This document shows, one piece after another, positions 53,778 through 62,369 of a stretch of DNA of 64,000 nucleotides. Both the position numbers and the translations under genes were made by a program. The notes beneath the pieces are model-generated. The model saw only the letters and a list, made by a program, of their open reading frames with translations, was not told the origin of the DNA and searched no databases. Each line of letters starts with the position of its first letter. Within the stretch, counting starts at the first letter, position 1. Source of the DNA: Hymenobacter duratus (GTDB lineage Bacteria > Bacteroidota > Bacteroidia > Cytophagales > Hymenobacteraceae); assembly GCF_014698995.1 (NCBI RefSeq), contig NZ_JACWZZ010000003.1:372001-436000 (forward strand). Direction: 5' to 3'.

Positions 53778-54203
53778 ATGGCCCTGGAACTAACTAACGG
53801 GTTCGGCAAGGTATACCTGACTATTGCCTACGATCCTGCAAACCACTGGCTGTACAACAACTGGGTTGGTTACCAGACGCATACCGGTATTCTGGCCGGG
53901 GCGGATGCCTGCCTGACCCCACTGCGGGAACACGCGTGCGCCTACCTGCTCAACGACAACCGCCTGGTTATTGGCCCGTGGGACCACGCCGTGGAGTGGA
54001 TTGTGAGCGACTGGGCACCGCGTGCCGCACAACAGGGCCTGACCCATTTTGCGCACGTAGTCAGTCCGGAATCTATGGCGGCCCAATCGGCGGAGGCCAT
54101 GCATTTGGGCCTGGGCGGGCGTCTGCAGATGCGCATGTTCGGCGACATTGACTCGGCTCGGGCCTGGCTGCGGGAAGCCCGGCAGCAGGCCCCGGCGTCT
54201 TAG
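53778..54203 (+). CDS. STAS/SEC14-like hypothetical protein
   Basis: Protein of 141 aa without signal or membrane segments. The core LLNDNRLVIGPWDHAVEWIVSDWAPRA followed by THFAHVVSPESMAAQSAE resembles the SpoIIAA/STAS-like single-domain proteins found repeatedly in Hymenobacter (recalled, not checked; segments cited in part). The N-terminal LTNGFGKVYLTIAYD forms the first strands. It may bind a small ligand or protein partner. No link to the glycosidases on its right is evident. Confidence 0.6.
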   Translation: MALELTNGFGKVYLTIAYDPANHWLYNNWVGYQTHTGILAGADACLTPLREHACAYLLNDNRLVIGPWDHAVEWIVSDWAPRAAQQGLTHFAHVVSPESMAAQSAEAMHLGLGGRLQMRMFGDIDSARAWLREARQQAPAS

Positions 54204-54320
54204 CCAGTTGTTTCGCAGAACCAGACCGGACCGGCAAACATCCTGCAGGATAGCAGCGCGACAGGCCCAAATGCCGTAGCAGGTGCCGGCACAGTACGGA
54301 TCAGGCCTTACCTTCGGGCC

Positions 54321-56453
54321 ATGACACCTGATGCCCGTATGCGCTACCCTCTCTGGCTTGTTCTGCTGCTGCCCACTAGCCTGCCCGCCGCTGCCCAAAC
54401 GCCCGCCCCGCTTACCGCCCGCCTCGCCAGCGTCAGCCTGACGGTGGCCCTGAACGCCGGCGGGCAGCCCACCTACGCCGTGCAGTTCGGGCCGAAATCC
54501 GTCATCAACCCGTCCCGGCTGGGCTTGGCGCTGGCCGACGGCAAGGGCTTCGATGGGCCCCTGGAAATCACCGGCTCCGAAACCAAGGACGTGGATGAAA
54601 GCTGGAACCCGGTGTGGGGTGAGGTGAAAACCATTCGCAACCACTACCGCCAGCTAACGGTACACCTGCGCCAGCCCCAAGCCCCCAGCCGACGCCTCGA
54701 CGTGGTATTCCGGGTGTTTGCCGACGGCGTGGGCTTCCGCTACGAGGTGCCCCAACAGCCCGGCCTGAGCTACTTCACGGTGCAGGACGAGCTGACCGAG
54801 TTCAACCTGCCCGCCAACCACAAAGCCTTCTGGATTCCCGGTGACTACGACTCCAACGAATACGTCTACACCACCTCCCGCCTGAACGAGGTGAACACCA
54901 CGCCTATCGAGGCCATTCAGCAGAAAGCCGCCCCGAACCGGATTCAGACCCCGCTGATGCTGAAATCGGACGACGGGCTGTACGTGAACATCCACGAGGC
55001 GGCGCTGGTGAACTACCCGGCCCTGTTCCTGAACGTGGACACCAAAACCTACGGCCTGCGCAGCCACCTGGTGCCCGGCGCTACCGGCGCGGCGGTCTTT
55101 TTGCAAGCGCCCGAGCACACGCCCTGGCGCACTATTGTGGTATCAGACAGAGCACCCGAGGTGCTGGCCAGCAAGCTGATTCTGAACCTGAACGAGCCCA
55201 CCAAGTTCCCGACCACCGACTGGATCAAACCCCAGAAATTCGTGGGCGTGTGGTGGGAAATGCACGTCAATAAAGCCAGCTGGAACTACGCCGATACCAG
55301 CAACATCAAGCTGGCCGGCACCGACTGGAACCGCCTGAAGCCCAACGGCCGCCACGGTGCCAACACCGCCAACGTGAAGCGCTACATCGACTTTGCCGCC
55401 CAACACGGTCTGCGAAGCGTGCTAGTGGAAGGCTGGAACGTGGGCTGGGAAGACTGGGCCGGCAACTGGAAAGAGGAGGTGTTCGACTTCGTGACCCCCT
55501 ACCCCGATTTCAACGTGACGGAATTGCAGCAGTACGCCGCCGCCAAGGGCGTGCAGCTGATGATGCACCACGAAACCTCCGGCTCCGTCACCAACTACGA
55601 GCGGCGCCAGCAGGAAGCCTACCGCTTCATGAAGGAGCACGGCTACGCGGCCGTGAAAACCGGCTACGTGGGCCGCATCATCCCGCGCGGGGAGCACCAC
55701 GACGGCCAGTGGATGGTGAACCACTACAACCACACCGCCGAGTTGCTCGGCCAGAACCAGCTGATGGTGGACATGCACGAAGCCGTGCGGCCTACGGGCC
55801 TGCACCGCACGTATCCCAACTGGCTGGCTTCAGAAGCGGCCCGGGGTAACGAGTTCAACGCCTGGAGCACCGGCAACCCGCCCGAGCACGAAACTATTCT
55901 GCCCTTCACCCGCCTCATGGGCGGCCCCATGGACTACACACCCGGCATTTTCCAGATCAAGCTGGAAAGCTGGAACCCCACCCAGAACAAGGGCCGCCAG
56001 GTGCACACGACCCTAGCAAAACAGCTGGCCCTCTACGTGACGCTCTACAGCCCCGTGCAAATGGCCGCCGACCTGCCCGAGGCCTACGAGCAGCACCTCG
56101 ATGCCTTCCAGTTCATCAAGGACGTGGCCGTGGACTGGGACGATACCCGCATACTACTGGCCGAGCCTGGCGAGTACATCACCACGGCCCGCAAAGCCAA
56201 GGGCCGCGAGGACTGGTACGTGGGCAGCATCACCGACGAAAACCCGCGCCAGCAGACCATCAAGCTCGATTTCCTCACCCCCGGCCGGCAGTACGAGGCC
56301 ACTATCTACGCTGATGGAAAGGGTGCCAGCTGGGACCAGAACCCGCAGGCCTACCAAATCCGCAAGCAGAAAGTAAACAACAAGACCACGCTCAGGCTGC
56401 AGCTAGCCGCCGGCGGCGGTGCGGCCATCAGCATCAAGTCGATTGGCCGCTAA
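54321..56453 (+). CDS. GH97 family glycosidase (inverting alpha-glucosidase type)
   Basis: Exported enzyme of 710 aa with a signal peptide ending near AAAQ (about residue 25). It has the GH97 N-terminal sandwich (about 30-280), the catalytic barrel (about 290-600) and a C-terminal sandwich. The three glutamates of the inverting SusB class are present: Glu418 (MHHETSG), Glu487 (MHEAVRPTG) and Glu511 (ARGNEF). It therefore likely removes alpha-glucosyl ends rather than alpha-galactosyl (the retaining subgroup uses Asp). It opens the right-hand carbohydrate region. The mismatch with pectin enzymes further right is noted. Confidence 0.92.
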   Translation: MTPDARMRYPLWLVLLLPTSLPAAAQTPAPLTARLASVSLTVALNAGGQPTYAVQFGPKSVINPSRLGLALADGKGFDGPLEITGSETKDVDESWNPVWGEVKTIRNHYRQLTVHLRQPQAPSRRLDVVFRVFADGVGFRYEVPQQPGLSYFTVQDELTEFNLPANHKAFWIPGDYDSNEYVYTTSRLNEVNTTPIEAIQQKAAPNRIQTPLMLKSDDGLYVNIHEAALVNYPALFLNVDTKTYGLRSHLVPGATGAAVFLQAPEHTPWRTIVVSDRAPEVLASKLILNLNEPTKFPTTDWIKPQKFVGVWWEMHVNKASWNYADTSNIKLAGTDWNRLKPNGRHGANTANVKRYIDFAAQHGLRSVLVEGWNVGWEDWAGNWKEEVFDFVTPYPDFNVTELQQYAAAKGVQLMMHHETSGSVTNYERRQQEAYRFMKEHGYAAVKTGYVGRIIPRGEHHDGQWMVNHYNHTAELLGQNQLMVDMHEAVRPTGLHRTYPNWLASEAARGNEFNAWSTGNPPEHETILPFTRLMGGPMDYTPGIFQIKLESWNPTQNKGRQVHTTLAKQLALYVTLYSPVQMAADLPEAYEQHLDAFQFIKDVAVDWDDTRILLAEPGEYITTARKAKGREDWYVGSITDENPRQQTIKLDFLTPGRQYEATIYADGKGASWDQNPQAYQIRKQKVNNKTTLRLQLAAGGGAAISIKSIGR

Positions 56454-56545
56454 ACATGACCCTATTTATTTGAGGGCTTACTCCCTTGGAGCGGAATTGT
56501 GGCTGCCCCGGCGCTCAGCTGAACGCTACTGCTAGGCGCCTGTCT

Positions 56546-57748
56546 TTATTTTCGCACACCGAACGTGTAGGTCGTTGTTGAGTGCAGGGTCTGGCCGGGC
56601 TTCAGGATGGTGGTCGGGAAGTTGGGCTGATTGGGCGAATCGGGAAAGTGCTGGGTTTCCAGGCAGAAGCCTGCATGCTTGCCATATACCTGCCCGTTTT
56701 TGCCGCGCAGTGTACCATCCAGAAAGTTGCCGGTATAGAACTGCACACCGGGCTCGGTGGTGGCTACCTGCATGGTGCGGCCGGTAGTAGGCTCATACAC
56801 GGTAGCAGCAGGCTGGCCAGTTGACTTCCTAAGCACCCAGTTATGGTCGTAGCCGCCGGGCACCTGTGCTATCCGCTCACCAATGGCGTGTGGCACGGTA
56901 AAGTTGAAAGGCGTGCCTTTGACGGGGCGCAGCTCGCCGGTCGGAATCATGCCTGCATCCACCACAGTGTAGCGGTCGGCGGCAATGGTTATTTCATGGG
57001 CCAGCACATCCGGACCAGCACTAAGGTTAAAGTAAGCATGGTTGGTAAGGTTAACGGGCGTGGCCTTGTCAGTAGTGGCTGAGTAGTCGATTCGTAGGGC
57101 GTTATCAGCGGTGAGGGTGTACACCACCGTTACAGTCAGGTTGCCGGGGTAGCCCTCCTCACCATCTTCGCTCAGGTAAGTAAGCGTCAGCGTTTGGCCA
57201 GCGGCGGAGGCACCGGGCACGGCCTGCCAGAGTACCTTATCAAATCCTTTATTACCGCCGTGCAAGGTGTTCTCGCCATTGTTTTGGACCAGCGTGTACT
57301 CCCGGCCATCGAGCGTGAATTTACCCTGCGCAATGCGGTTGGCGTAGCGCCCGATCAGGGCGCCAAAGTACGGTCCCGCCTTCAGATACGCAGGGCTCTG
57401 GTAGCCGCTCACATCATCAAATCCCAGCACTACGTCACCTAGCTTACCATGCTTGTCGGGCACCACGAGGCTAGTGATGATACCACCATAATTGGTGATG
57501 CTCACTTTCATGCCGTGGCCATTGGTGAGGGTGTAGAGCTGCACTGCAGCGCCGTCGGTGGTTTTGCCGAAAGCAGTGATGGTAGGAAGCGTGGCAGTGG
57601 TGGAAGTTTGCGTGGAGTCAGTCATAGGAGAGAAAGTGCCCGCCTGCTGTTGCGCAGGGGTTGAGTGGTTGCAGCTGCCAATGGCGAACAAGCCGGTCAG
57701 GCCCAGCAAGGTCCTACAAAGCTGGGCAGAGCAGTTAGGCGGCAGCAT
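56546..57748 (-). CDS. Aldose 1-epimerase (galactose mutarotase), lipoprotein
   Basis: About 400 aa from MLPPN at 57748, with a signal peptide whose lipobox is FAIGSC (Cys near 26); in-frame codons upstream give no signal. The mutarotase fold is clear: TNGHGMKVSITNYGGIITSL, GPYFGALIGRYANRI, NGENTLHGGNKGFDKVLW (cited in part), NLTNHAYFNL and GVQFYTGNFLDG. It interconverts alpha and beta anomers of galactose or other sugars released by neighbouring glycosidases, in the periplasm. It is convergent with GH97 and divergent from GH2. Confidence 0.92.
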   Translation of the reverse strand: MLPPNCSAQLCRTLLGLTGLFAIGSCNHSTPAQQQAGTFSPMTDSTQTSTTATLPTITAFGKTTDGAAVQLYTLTNGHGMKVSITNYGGIITSLVVPDKHGKLGDVVLGFDDVSGYQSPAYLKAGPYFGALIGRYANRIAQGKFTLDGREYTLVQNNGENTLHGGNKGFDKVLWQAVPGASAAGQTLTLTYLSEDGEEGYPGNLTVTVVYTLTADNALRIDYSATTDKATPVNLTNHAYFNLSAGPDVLAHEITIAADRYTVVDAGMIPTGELRPVKGTPFNFTVPHAIGERIAQVPGGYDHNWVLRKSTGQPAATVYEPTTGRTMQVATTEPGVQFYTGNFLDGTLRGKNGQVYGKHAGFCLETQHFPDSPNQPNFPTTILKPGQTLHSTTTYTFGVRK

Positions 57749-58071
57749 TCGATACGGAATGGAAATGAAAAAATGCCTCCCACAACACTCCAGCACCAAG
57801 CCGGTGGCCTATACCTTGCTGCCGAAAGAGTAAGTAGAAGTATACGTAAGATAACGTTGAAATACGGCTTCTGGTAATGCTGCTACACGTCGGACCTGTT
57901 CGTTCATCCGAAGAATATTACAAGTAGTACCCAACTCCTGCCAGCTCAGTTCTGCGGTAGTGGGCCGGGCAGGAAACTACAGGGTGCCGATTTCTAGGGT
58001 TCTGCCTAGGTTGAGTGCCGGTTAGAAATGCCCATCGGCCACCTAACCACCTAGGCTATGCCATACTGTCC
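57749..58071. promoter_or_regulatory. Divergent regulatory region with an inverted repeat before the GH2 gene
   Basis: 323 bases without a gene. GCCTAGGT (58004-58011) and ACCTAGGC (58049-58056) form an inverted repeat that ends 15 bp before the GH2 start, with GGTTAG/CTAACC nested inside. It could be an operator or leader hairpin. No full -33/-7 pair was found. Confidence 0.4.
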
Positions 58072-60957
58072 ATGAGAATCCTCTTCCTGTTACCACGACT
58101 AGCCTTCCGCTCTTTGGCTGTTCTGTGCGCCTTGCTCCCATTTCGCAGTTACGCCCAGCCGGCACCGCAGACGCAGGTGCAGTACCTCTCGGGGCGCGAC
58201 AACCACCCGACCGTGCAGTGGGACTTCTTCTGCACCGGCGGGCGCCAAAGCGGCTTCTGGACCAAAATTGCGGTGCCCTCATGCTGGGAGCAGATGGGGT
58301 TCGGAAGCTACAACTACGGACGCGACTACAAAACCTACGGCAAGAACTTCCGCTTCGCCGACGAGCAGGGCCGCTACCGGCACTCGTTTCAGGTGCCCGC
58401 TGCCTGGCAGGATAAGCAGGTGTTTATTGTGTTTGAAGGCTCGATGACAGATACCGAGGTGAAAATCAACGGGCAGGTGGCGGGGCCGGTGCACCAGGGC
58501 GCGTTTTACGAGTTCCGACACGACATCACCGACAAGCTCCGTTCCGGCCAGGCCAACCTGCTGGAAGTGACGGTGAGCAAGATGTCGGCCGACAAATCGG
58601 TGAACAACGCCGAGCGGCTGGCCGACTACTGGGTGTTCGGCGGCATTTTCCGGCCGGTGTACCTGGCCGCGTACCCGAGGCAGTTTATTGCGCGCACTGC
58701 CATCAATGCCCAGGCCAGTGGCGCGTTCAGCATGAACGTGTTTGTGCGCAACGCGCCGGCCGGGGCGCAGGTGCAAGCCGAGATTCTAGATGCCGCGGGC
58801 AAGGTGGTGGGCACGGCGCAGGCCGCGGCCAATCCGTCGGATACCGTCGTGACGGTGCGCACGAAGGTGCGGCAGCCACGGCGCTGGACCGCCGAAACGC
58901 CCCACCTGTATCGGGTGCGCACCAGCTTGCGGGCGGGCGGCACCACGCTGCATGAAACCACCAGCCGGTTCGGGTTTCGCACCATAGAGGTGCGGCGCGG
59001 GCAGGGCATTTTCGTGAATGGCACGCAGGTGAAGATGAAGGGCATCAACCGGCACAGCTGGTGGCCCGAAACCGGCCGCACGCTCAATGACTCCATCCAG
59101 CTGCTCGACGTGAAGCTGCTCAAGGAAATGAACCTGAACGCCGTGCGCATGGCTCACTACCCGCCCGACGCGAAGTTCCTGGACCTCTGCGATTCGCTGG
59201 GCCTCTATGTATTGGATGAGCTGGCCGGCTGGCAGAAAGCCTACAGCACCGCGGCCGGCGCCAAGCTGGTGCGCGAAATGGTACAGCGCGACGCTAACCA
59301 CCCCAGCATCATCTTCTGGAGCAACGGTAACGAGGGCGGCACCAACAAGGAGCTCGACGACGATTTCGGCCGCTACGACCTCAGCAACCGGCCCGTCATC
59401 CACGCCCACCACCGGCCCGGCAACGCCCACAACGGCATCGACGGCAACCACTACGAAAACTACTACAGCACCCGTCAACTCCTGACCGACTCGCTGATTT
59501 ACATGCCCACCGAGTTTCTGCACTGCCAGGACGACGGCGGCGGCGGCACCGGCCTGGCCGACTTCTGGGAGCTGCACTGGCACGCCAAACGCAGCGGCGG
59601 CGGCTTCCTGTGGGCCTTGCTGGACGAGGGCGTGGTGCGCACCGACCAGCGCAACATCATCGACGTGAACGGGGTGAATGCGCCCGATGGCGTGGTGGGC
59701 CCGCACCGCGAAAAGGAAGGCAGCTTCTACGCCATCCGGGAAATCTTTTCGCCCATCCGCATTGCGCTGCCGGAGTTGCCGGCCAAGTTCAACGGCACGC
59801 TGCCGGTGGAAAACCGCTACCACTTCACTAACCTCAGCCAATGCTTTTTCCAGTGGGAGCTGGTGAACTTCCGGGCGCCCACCGATGCCTTTCCGGGCTC
59901 AATAACCCAGCAGAAAAGCCGCCTCAAAAGCCCCGACGTGAAGCCGCTGGGCACCGGGCGGCTGCAGCTGGGGTTGCCCAAAAACTGGCGGCAGTACGAC
60001 GCGCTGGTGGTGTCGGCTTTCGATGCGCAGAAGAACCTCGTGTATAAATGGACCTGGAAAACCAGCGGCAACGCCAAGGTGCTGGCCGGCTTAGTGGACC
60101 TGGCCGCGCCCGGCGCGGTGGCCGTCACCGATACCGATTCGCTGCTGACGCTGAAGGCCGGGAATATCAGCGTGGGCTTCAGCAAAACCACCGGCCAGCT
60201 CACCGGCATCAAAGGCAACAACGGCGACAAGCTTTCCTTCGGCAACGGCCCAATGCTGGTAAGTGGCGCGGCCACGTTCCTGGGCCTGCAGCACCACGCG
60301 GAAGCTGGCGGCGAAGTGGTGGAGGCGCGCTACTCCGGCGACCTGAAAGCGGTGCGCTGGAAGATGTACGCCTCGGGCTGGCTGCAGCTCACCTACGAGT
60401 ACGCGCTGCCGCCCACCGACTACGCCTTTGCCGGCCTGAGCTTCACTTACCCCGAAAACTACGTCATTGGAGCCAAGTGGCTGGGAAAGGGGCCCTACCG
60501 GGTGTGGAAAAACCGCCTGCAGGGCGTGGCCGACAACGTGTGGGAAAACGCCTACAACAACACCCAGACCGGCGCCGCGCCCTGGATTTACCCGGAGTTC
60601 AAGGGCTACTTCGCCGATATTGCCTGGCTGGAAATGAACACCATGGAAGGCAAGTTTCTGGTGGCCAGCCCCGACCCCGGCCTCTACGTGCGCCTGTTCG
60701 ACTTCTACGGCCTTTCGGGCGTGCAGCCCTCCCCCGCCCTGCCCGTCGGCAACCTGTCGTTTCTGGATGCCATTCCGCCGCTGGGCACTAAGCTGGCCCT
60801 CAACATCGACGCCAACACCGCCAACCTGGGCCCGGCCAGCGAGCTGAACCACCTGCACGGCGCCCGCCAGCGCACCCTGTTCTTCTACTTCGGCCTGCCC
60901 AAAACCGGCCGCCAGCCCCAGCCCTACACCGCCCCCGCCAAGGATGACCTGTTTTAG
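58072..60957 (+). CDS. GH2 family glycosidase (beta-galactosidase-like)
   Basis: Exported enzyme of 961 aa; start ATG 58072 precedes the signal peptide MRILFLLPRLAFRSLAVL. GH2 sugar-binding and Ig domains cover about 40-300, the TIM barrel about 300-590. It contains INRHSWWPETG, NAVRMAHYPPD and the acid/base in SNGNEGGTNKE; the nucleophile is probably the Glu of MPTEFLH. The C-terminal 350 residues are beta-rich. The DDGGGGTGLADF loop is unusual. It may act on beta-galactosyl or related groups on pectin side chains; specificity is not readable. Confidence 0.88.
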   Translation: MRILFLLPRLAFRSLAVLCALLPFRSYAQPAPQTQVQYLSGRDNHPTVQWDFFCTGGRQSGFWTKIAVPSCWEQMGFGSYNYGRDYKTYGKNFRFADEQGRYRHSFQVPAAWQDKQVFIVFEGSMTDTEVKINGQVAGPVHQGAFYEFRHDITDKLRSGQANLLEVTVSKMSADKSVNNAERLADYWVFGGIFRPVYLAAYPRQFIARTAINAQASGAFSMNVFVRNAPAGAQVQAEILDAAGKVVGTAQAAANPSDTVVTVRTKVRQPRRWTAETPHLYRVRTSLRAGGTTLHETTSRFGFRTIEVRRGQGIFVNGTQVKMKGINRHSWWPETGRTLNDSIQLLDVKLLKEMNLNAVRMAHYPPDAKFLDLCDSLGLYVLDELAGWQKAYSTAAGAKLVREMVQRDANHPSIIFWSNGNEGGTNKELDDDFGRYDLSNRPVIHAHHRPGNAHNGIDGNHYENYYSTRQLLTDSLIYMPTEFLHCQDDGGGGTGLADFWELHWHAKRSGGGFLWALLDEGVVRTDQRNIIDVNGVNAPDGVVGPHREKEGSFYAIREIFSPIRIALPELPAKFNGTLPVENRYHFTNLSQCFFQWELVNFRAPTDAFPGSITQQKSRLKSPDVKPLGTGRLQLGLPKNWRQYDALVVSAFDAQKNLVYKWTWKTSGNAKVLAGLVDLAAPGAVAVTDTDSLLTLKAGNISVGFSKTTGQLTGIKGNNGDKLSFGNGPMLVSGAATFLGLQHHAEAGGEVVEARYSGDLKAVRWKMYASGWLQLTYEYALPPTDYAFAGLSFTYPENYVIGAKWLGKGPYRVWKNRLQGVADNVWENAYNNTQTGAAPWIYPEFKGYFADIAWLEMNTMEGKFLVASPDPGLYVRLFDFYGLSGVQPSPALPVGNLSFLDAIPPLGTKLALNIDANTANLGPASELNHLHGARQRTLFFYFGLPKTGRQPQPYTAPAKDDLF

Positions 60958-60991
60958 AACGGGTTGAAAGTATCCACCGAGCATACCAAAA

Positions 60992-61084
60992 CGTCATGCT
61001 GAGCCTGCCGAAGCATCTCTACCGCTTCGTTGGATTACCAATCAGGCAAAGCGGTAGAGATGCTTCGGCAAGCTCAGCATGACG
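60992..61084. repeat. Dispersed-type 36-bp inverted repeat between GH2 and GH105 genes
   Basis: Arms 60992-61027 and 61049-61084 are reverse complements with one mismatch by my count; the core reads GCATCTCTACCGC and its complement. The loop is 21 bases. I recall sequences of this type (CGTCATGCTGAG...) many times in Hymenobacter genomes. Located between convergent genes, it can also serve as a terminator. Confidence 0.8.
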
Positions 61085-61124
61085 GGCTGATTGATAAGAT
61101 GGCCTCCTAGCAGGCGCCCCCGGC

Positions 61125-62315
61125 TTACTTACCCATTTCCAGCTCCACGCCGGCCATGATGAACGGGCCCACGCCCTTGAAATCGTTCTGCTGGAGCGGT
61201 TCGGAAAGGTAGTACTCGTAGCTGCCGTCGCGGTAGGGCGAGCCGCCGAGGCCGCCTACACTCACGGTGCCGTTGAGGGTCAGCAAACCGGTGGGCTCCT
61301 GCACTACAAACTGCTTCACGATGCCCTCGTAGCCTTTACGGGCCACTTTCTGGTACTTCTTGTCTAGGTAGCCGAGGCGGGCGCCCTTGGCCAGCGCGTA
61401 CACGAACATGCAGGAAGCCGAGGTTTCGATGTAGTTGCCGGCGCGGCCTGCCTGGTCGGATACTTGCCACCAGCCACCGGTTTTGGGGTCCTGGTACCGG
61501 GCCAAAACTGGCGCGAGGCGCTGCAGGTACTGCACCAGTTTGGCGCGCTCGGGGTGGTCTTTCGGGAAGTAGTCGAGCACGTCCACGAGGGCCATGGCGT
61601 ACCAGCCCATGCCGCGCCCCCAGAAGTTGGGCGAGAGGCCGGTGGTTTTGTTGGCCCAGCGCTGCTCCCGGCTTTCGTCGTAGCCGTGGTAGAGCAGGCC
61701 GGTTTTAGAATCCACGAGGTGCTTTTCCACCTGCGCGAACTGCAGCGCCACGTGGTCGAAGTCGGCGGGCTGGTTGAACACTTTCGCGTATTCGGCCGCG
61801 AAGGGCTCGGCCATGTACAGGCCATCCAGCCAGATCTGGTGCGGATAGCGCTTTTTGTGCCAGTAGCCGCCCTCCTTGGTGCGGGGCTGCGCCTCCAGCT
61901 GCTGGTGCAGGCGCTGGGCGGCGAGGCGGTACTTCTCCGGCGCCAGCCCGGACTGCTGACTGAGCGTAAGCAAGGCGCGGCCGGTGTTGATGTTATCGAG
62001 GTTGAAGTCCTCGTATTTGTAGCGCTGGATGGCGCCGTCGGGCCCGATGGAGTAGTCCAGAATCCGCACCATATAGTCCAGGTATTTCTGCTCGCCGGTT
62101 TGCTGCCACACCCGCTCGATGGCCTTGAGCATCAGCCCCTGTTCGTAGCCCCAGCGGGCCACCTTGTTGTCGGCCAATCCCAGCGAGTCGGGGTAGCGGC
62201 GCATGAAGGAGTCGGCCATCTGGCGGGCCAGCGGCGCCGAGGCTTTGGGCTTTTGCTGGGCCGGGGACACGGTAGCCACCAAGAGGAACAGCAGAACAAA
62301 CAGGCGAGAAATCAT
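61125..62315 (-). CDS. GH105/GH88 family unsaturated rhamnogalacturonyl hydrolase
   Basis: Exported enzyme of 396 aa with signal peptide (about 1-20). The alpha/alpha barrel has the YesR/YteR-like segments YEDFNLDNINTGRALLTL, KKRYPHQIWLDGLYMAEPF (catalytic-type Asp in WLDGLYM) and GRGMGWYAMALVDVLDYFP. Such enzymes remove the unsaturated uronic acid left by pectate or rhamnogalacturonan lyases. It is followed on the same strand, upstream, by the GH28 gene, a logical pair for pectin breakdown. Confidence 0.92.
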   Translation of the reverse strand: MISRLFVLLFLLVATVSPAQQKPKASAPLARQMADSFMRRYPDSLGLADNKVARWGYEQGLMLKAIERVWQQTGEQKYLDYMVRILDYSIGPDGAIQRYKYEDFNLDNINTGRALLTLSQQSGLAPEKYRLAAQRLHQQLEAQPRTKEGGYWHKKRYPHQIWLDGLYMAEPFAAEYAKVFNQPADFDHVALQFAQVEKHLVDSKTGLLYHGYDESREQRWANKTTGLSPNFWGRGMGWYAMALVDVLDYFPKDHPERAKLVQYLQRLAPVLARYQDPKTGGWWQVSDQAGRAGNYIETSASCMFVYALAKGARLGYLDKKYQKVARKGYEGIVKQFVVQEPTGLLTLNGTVSVGGLGGSPYRDGSYEYYLSEPLQQNDFKGVGPFIMAGVELEMGK

Positions 62316-62369
62316 GGGGCAGGGAAAGAGAGGGAGAACCAGGCAGTAGGACAGCCGGACAGGTGGGCC

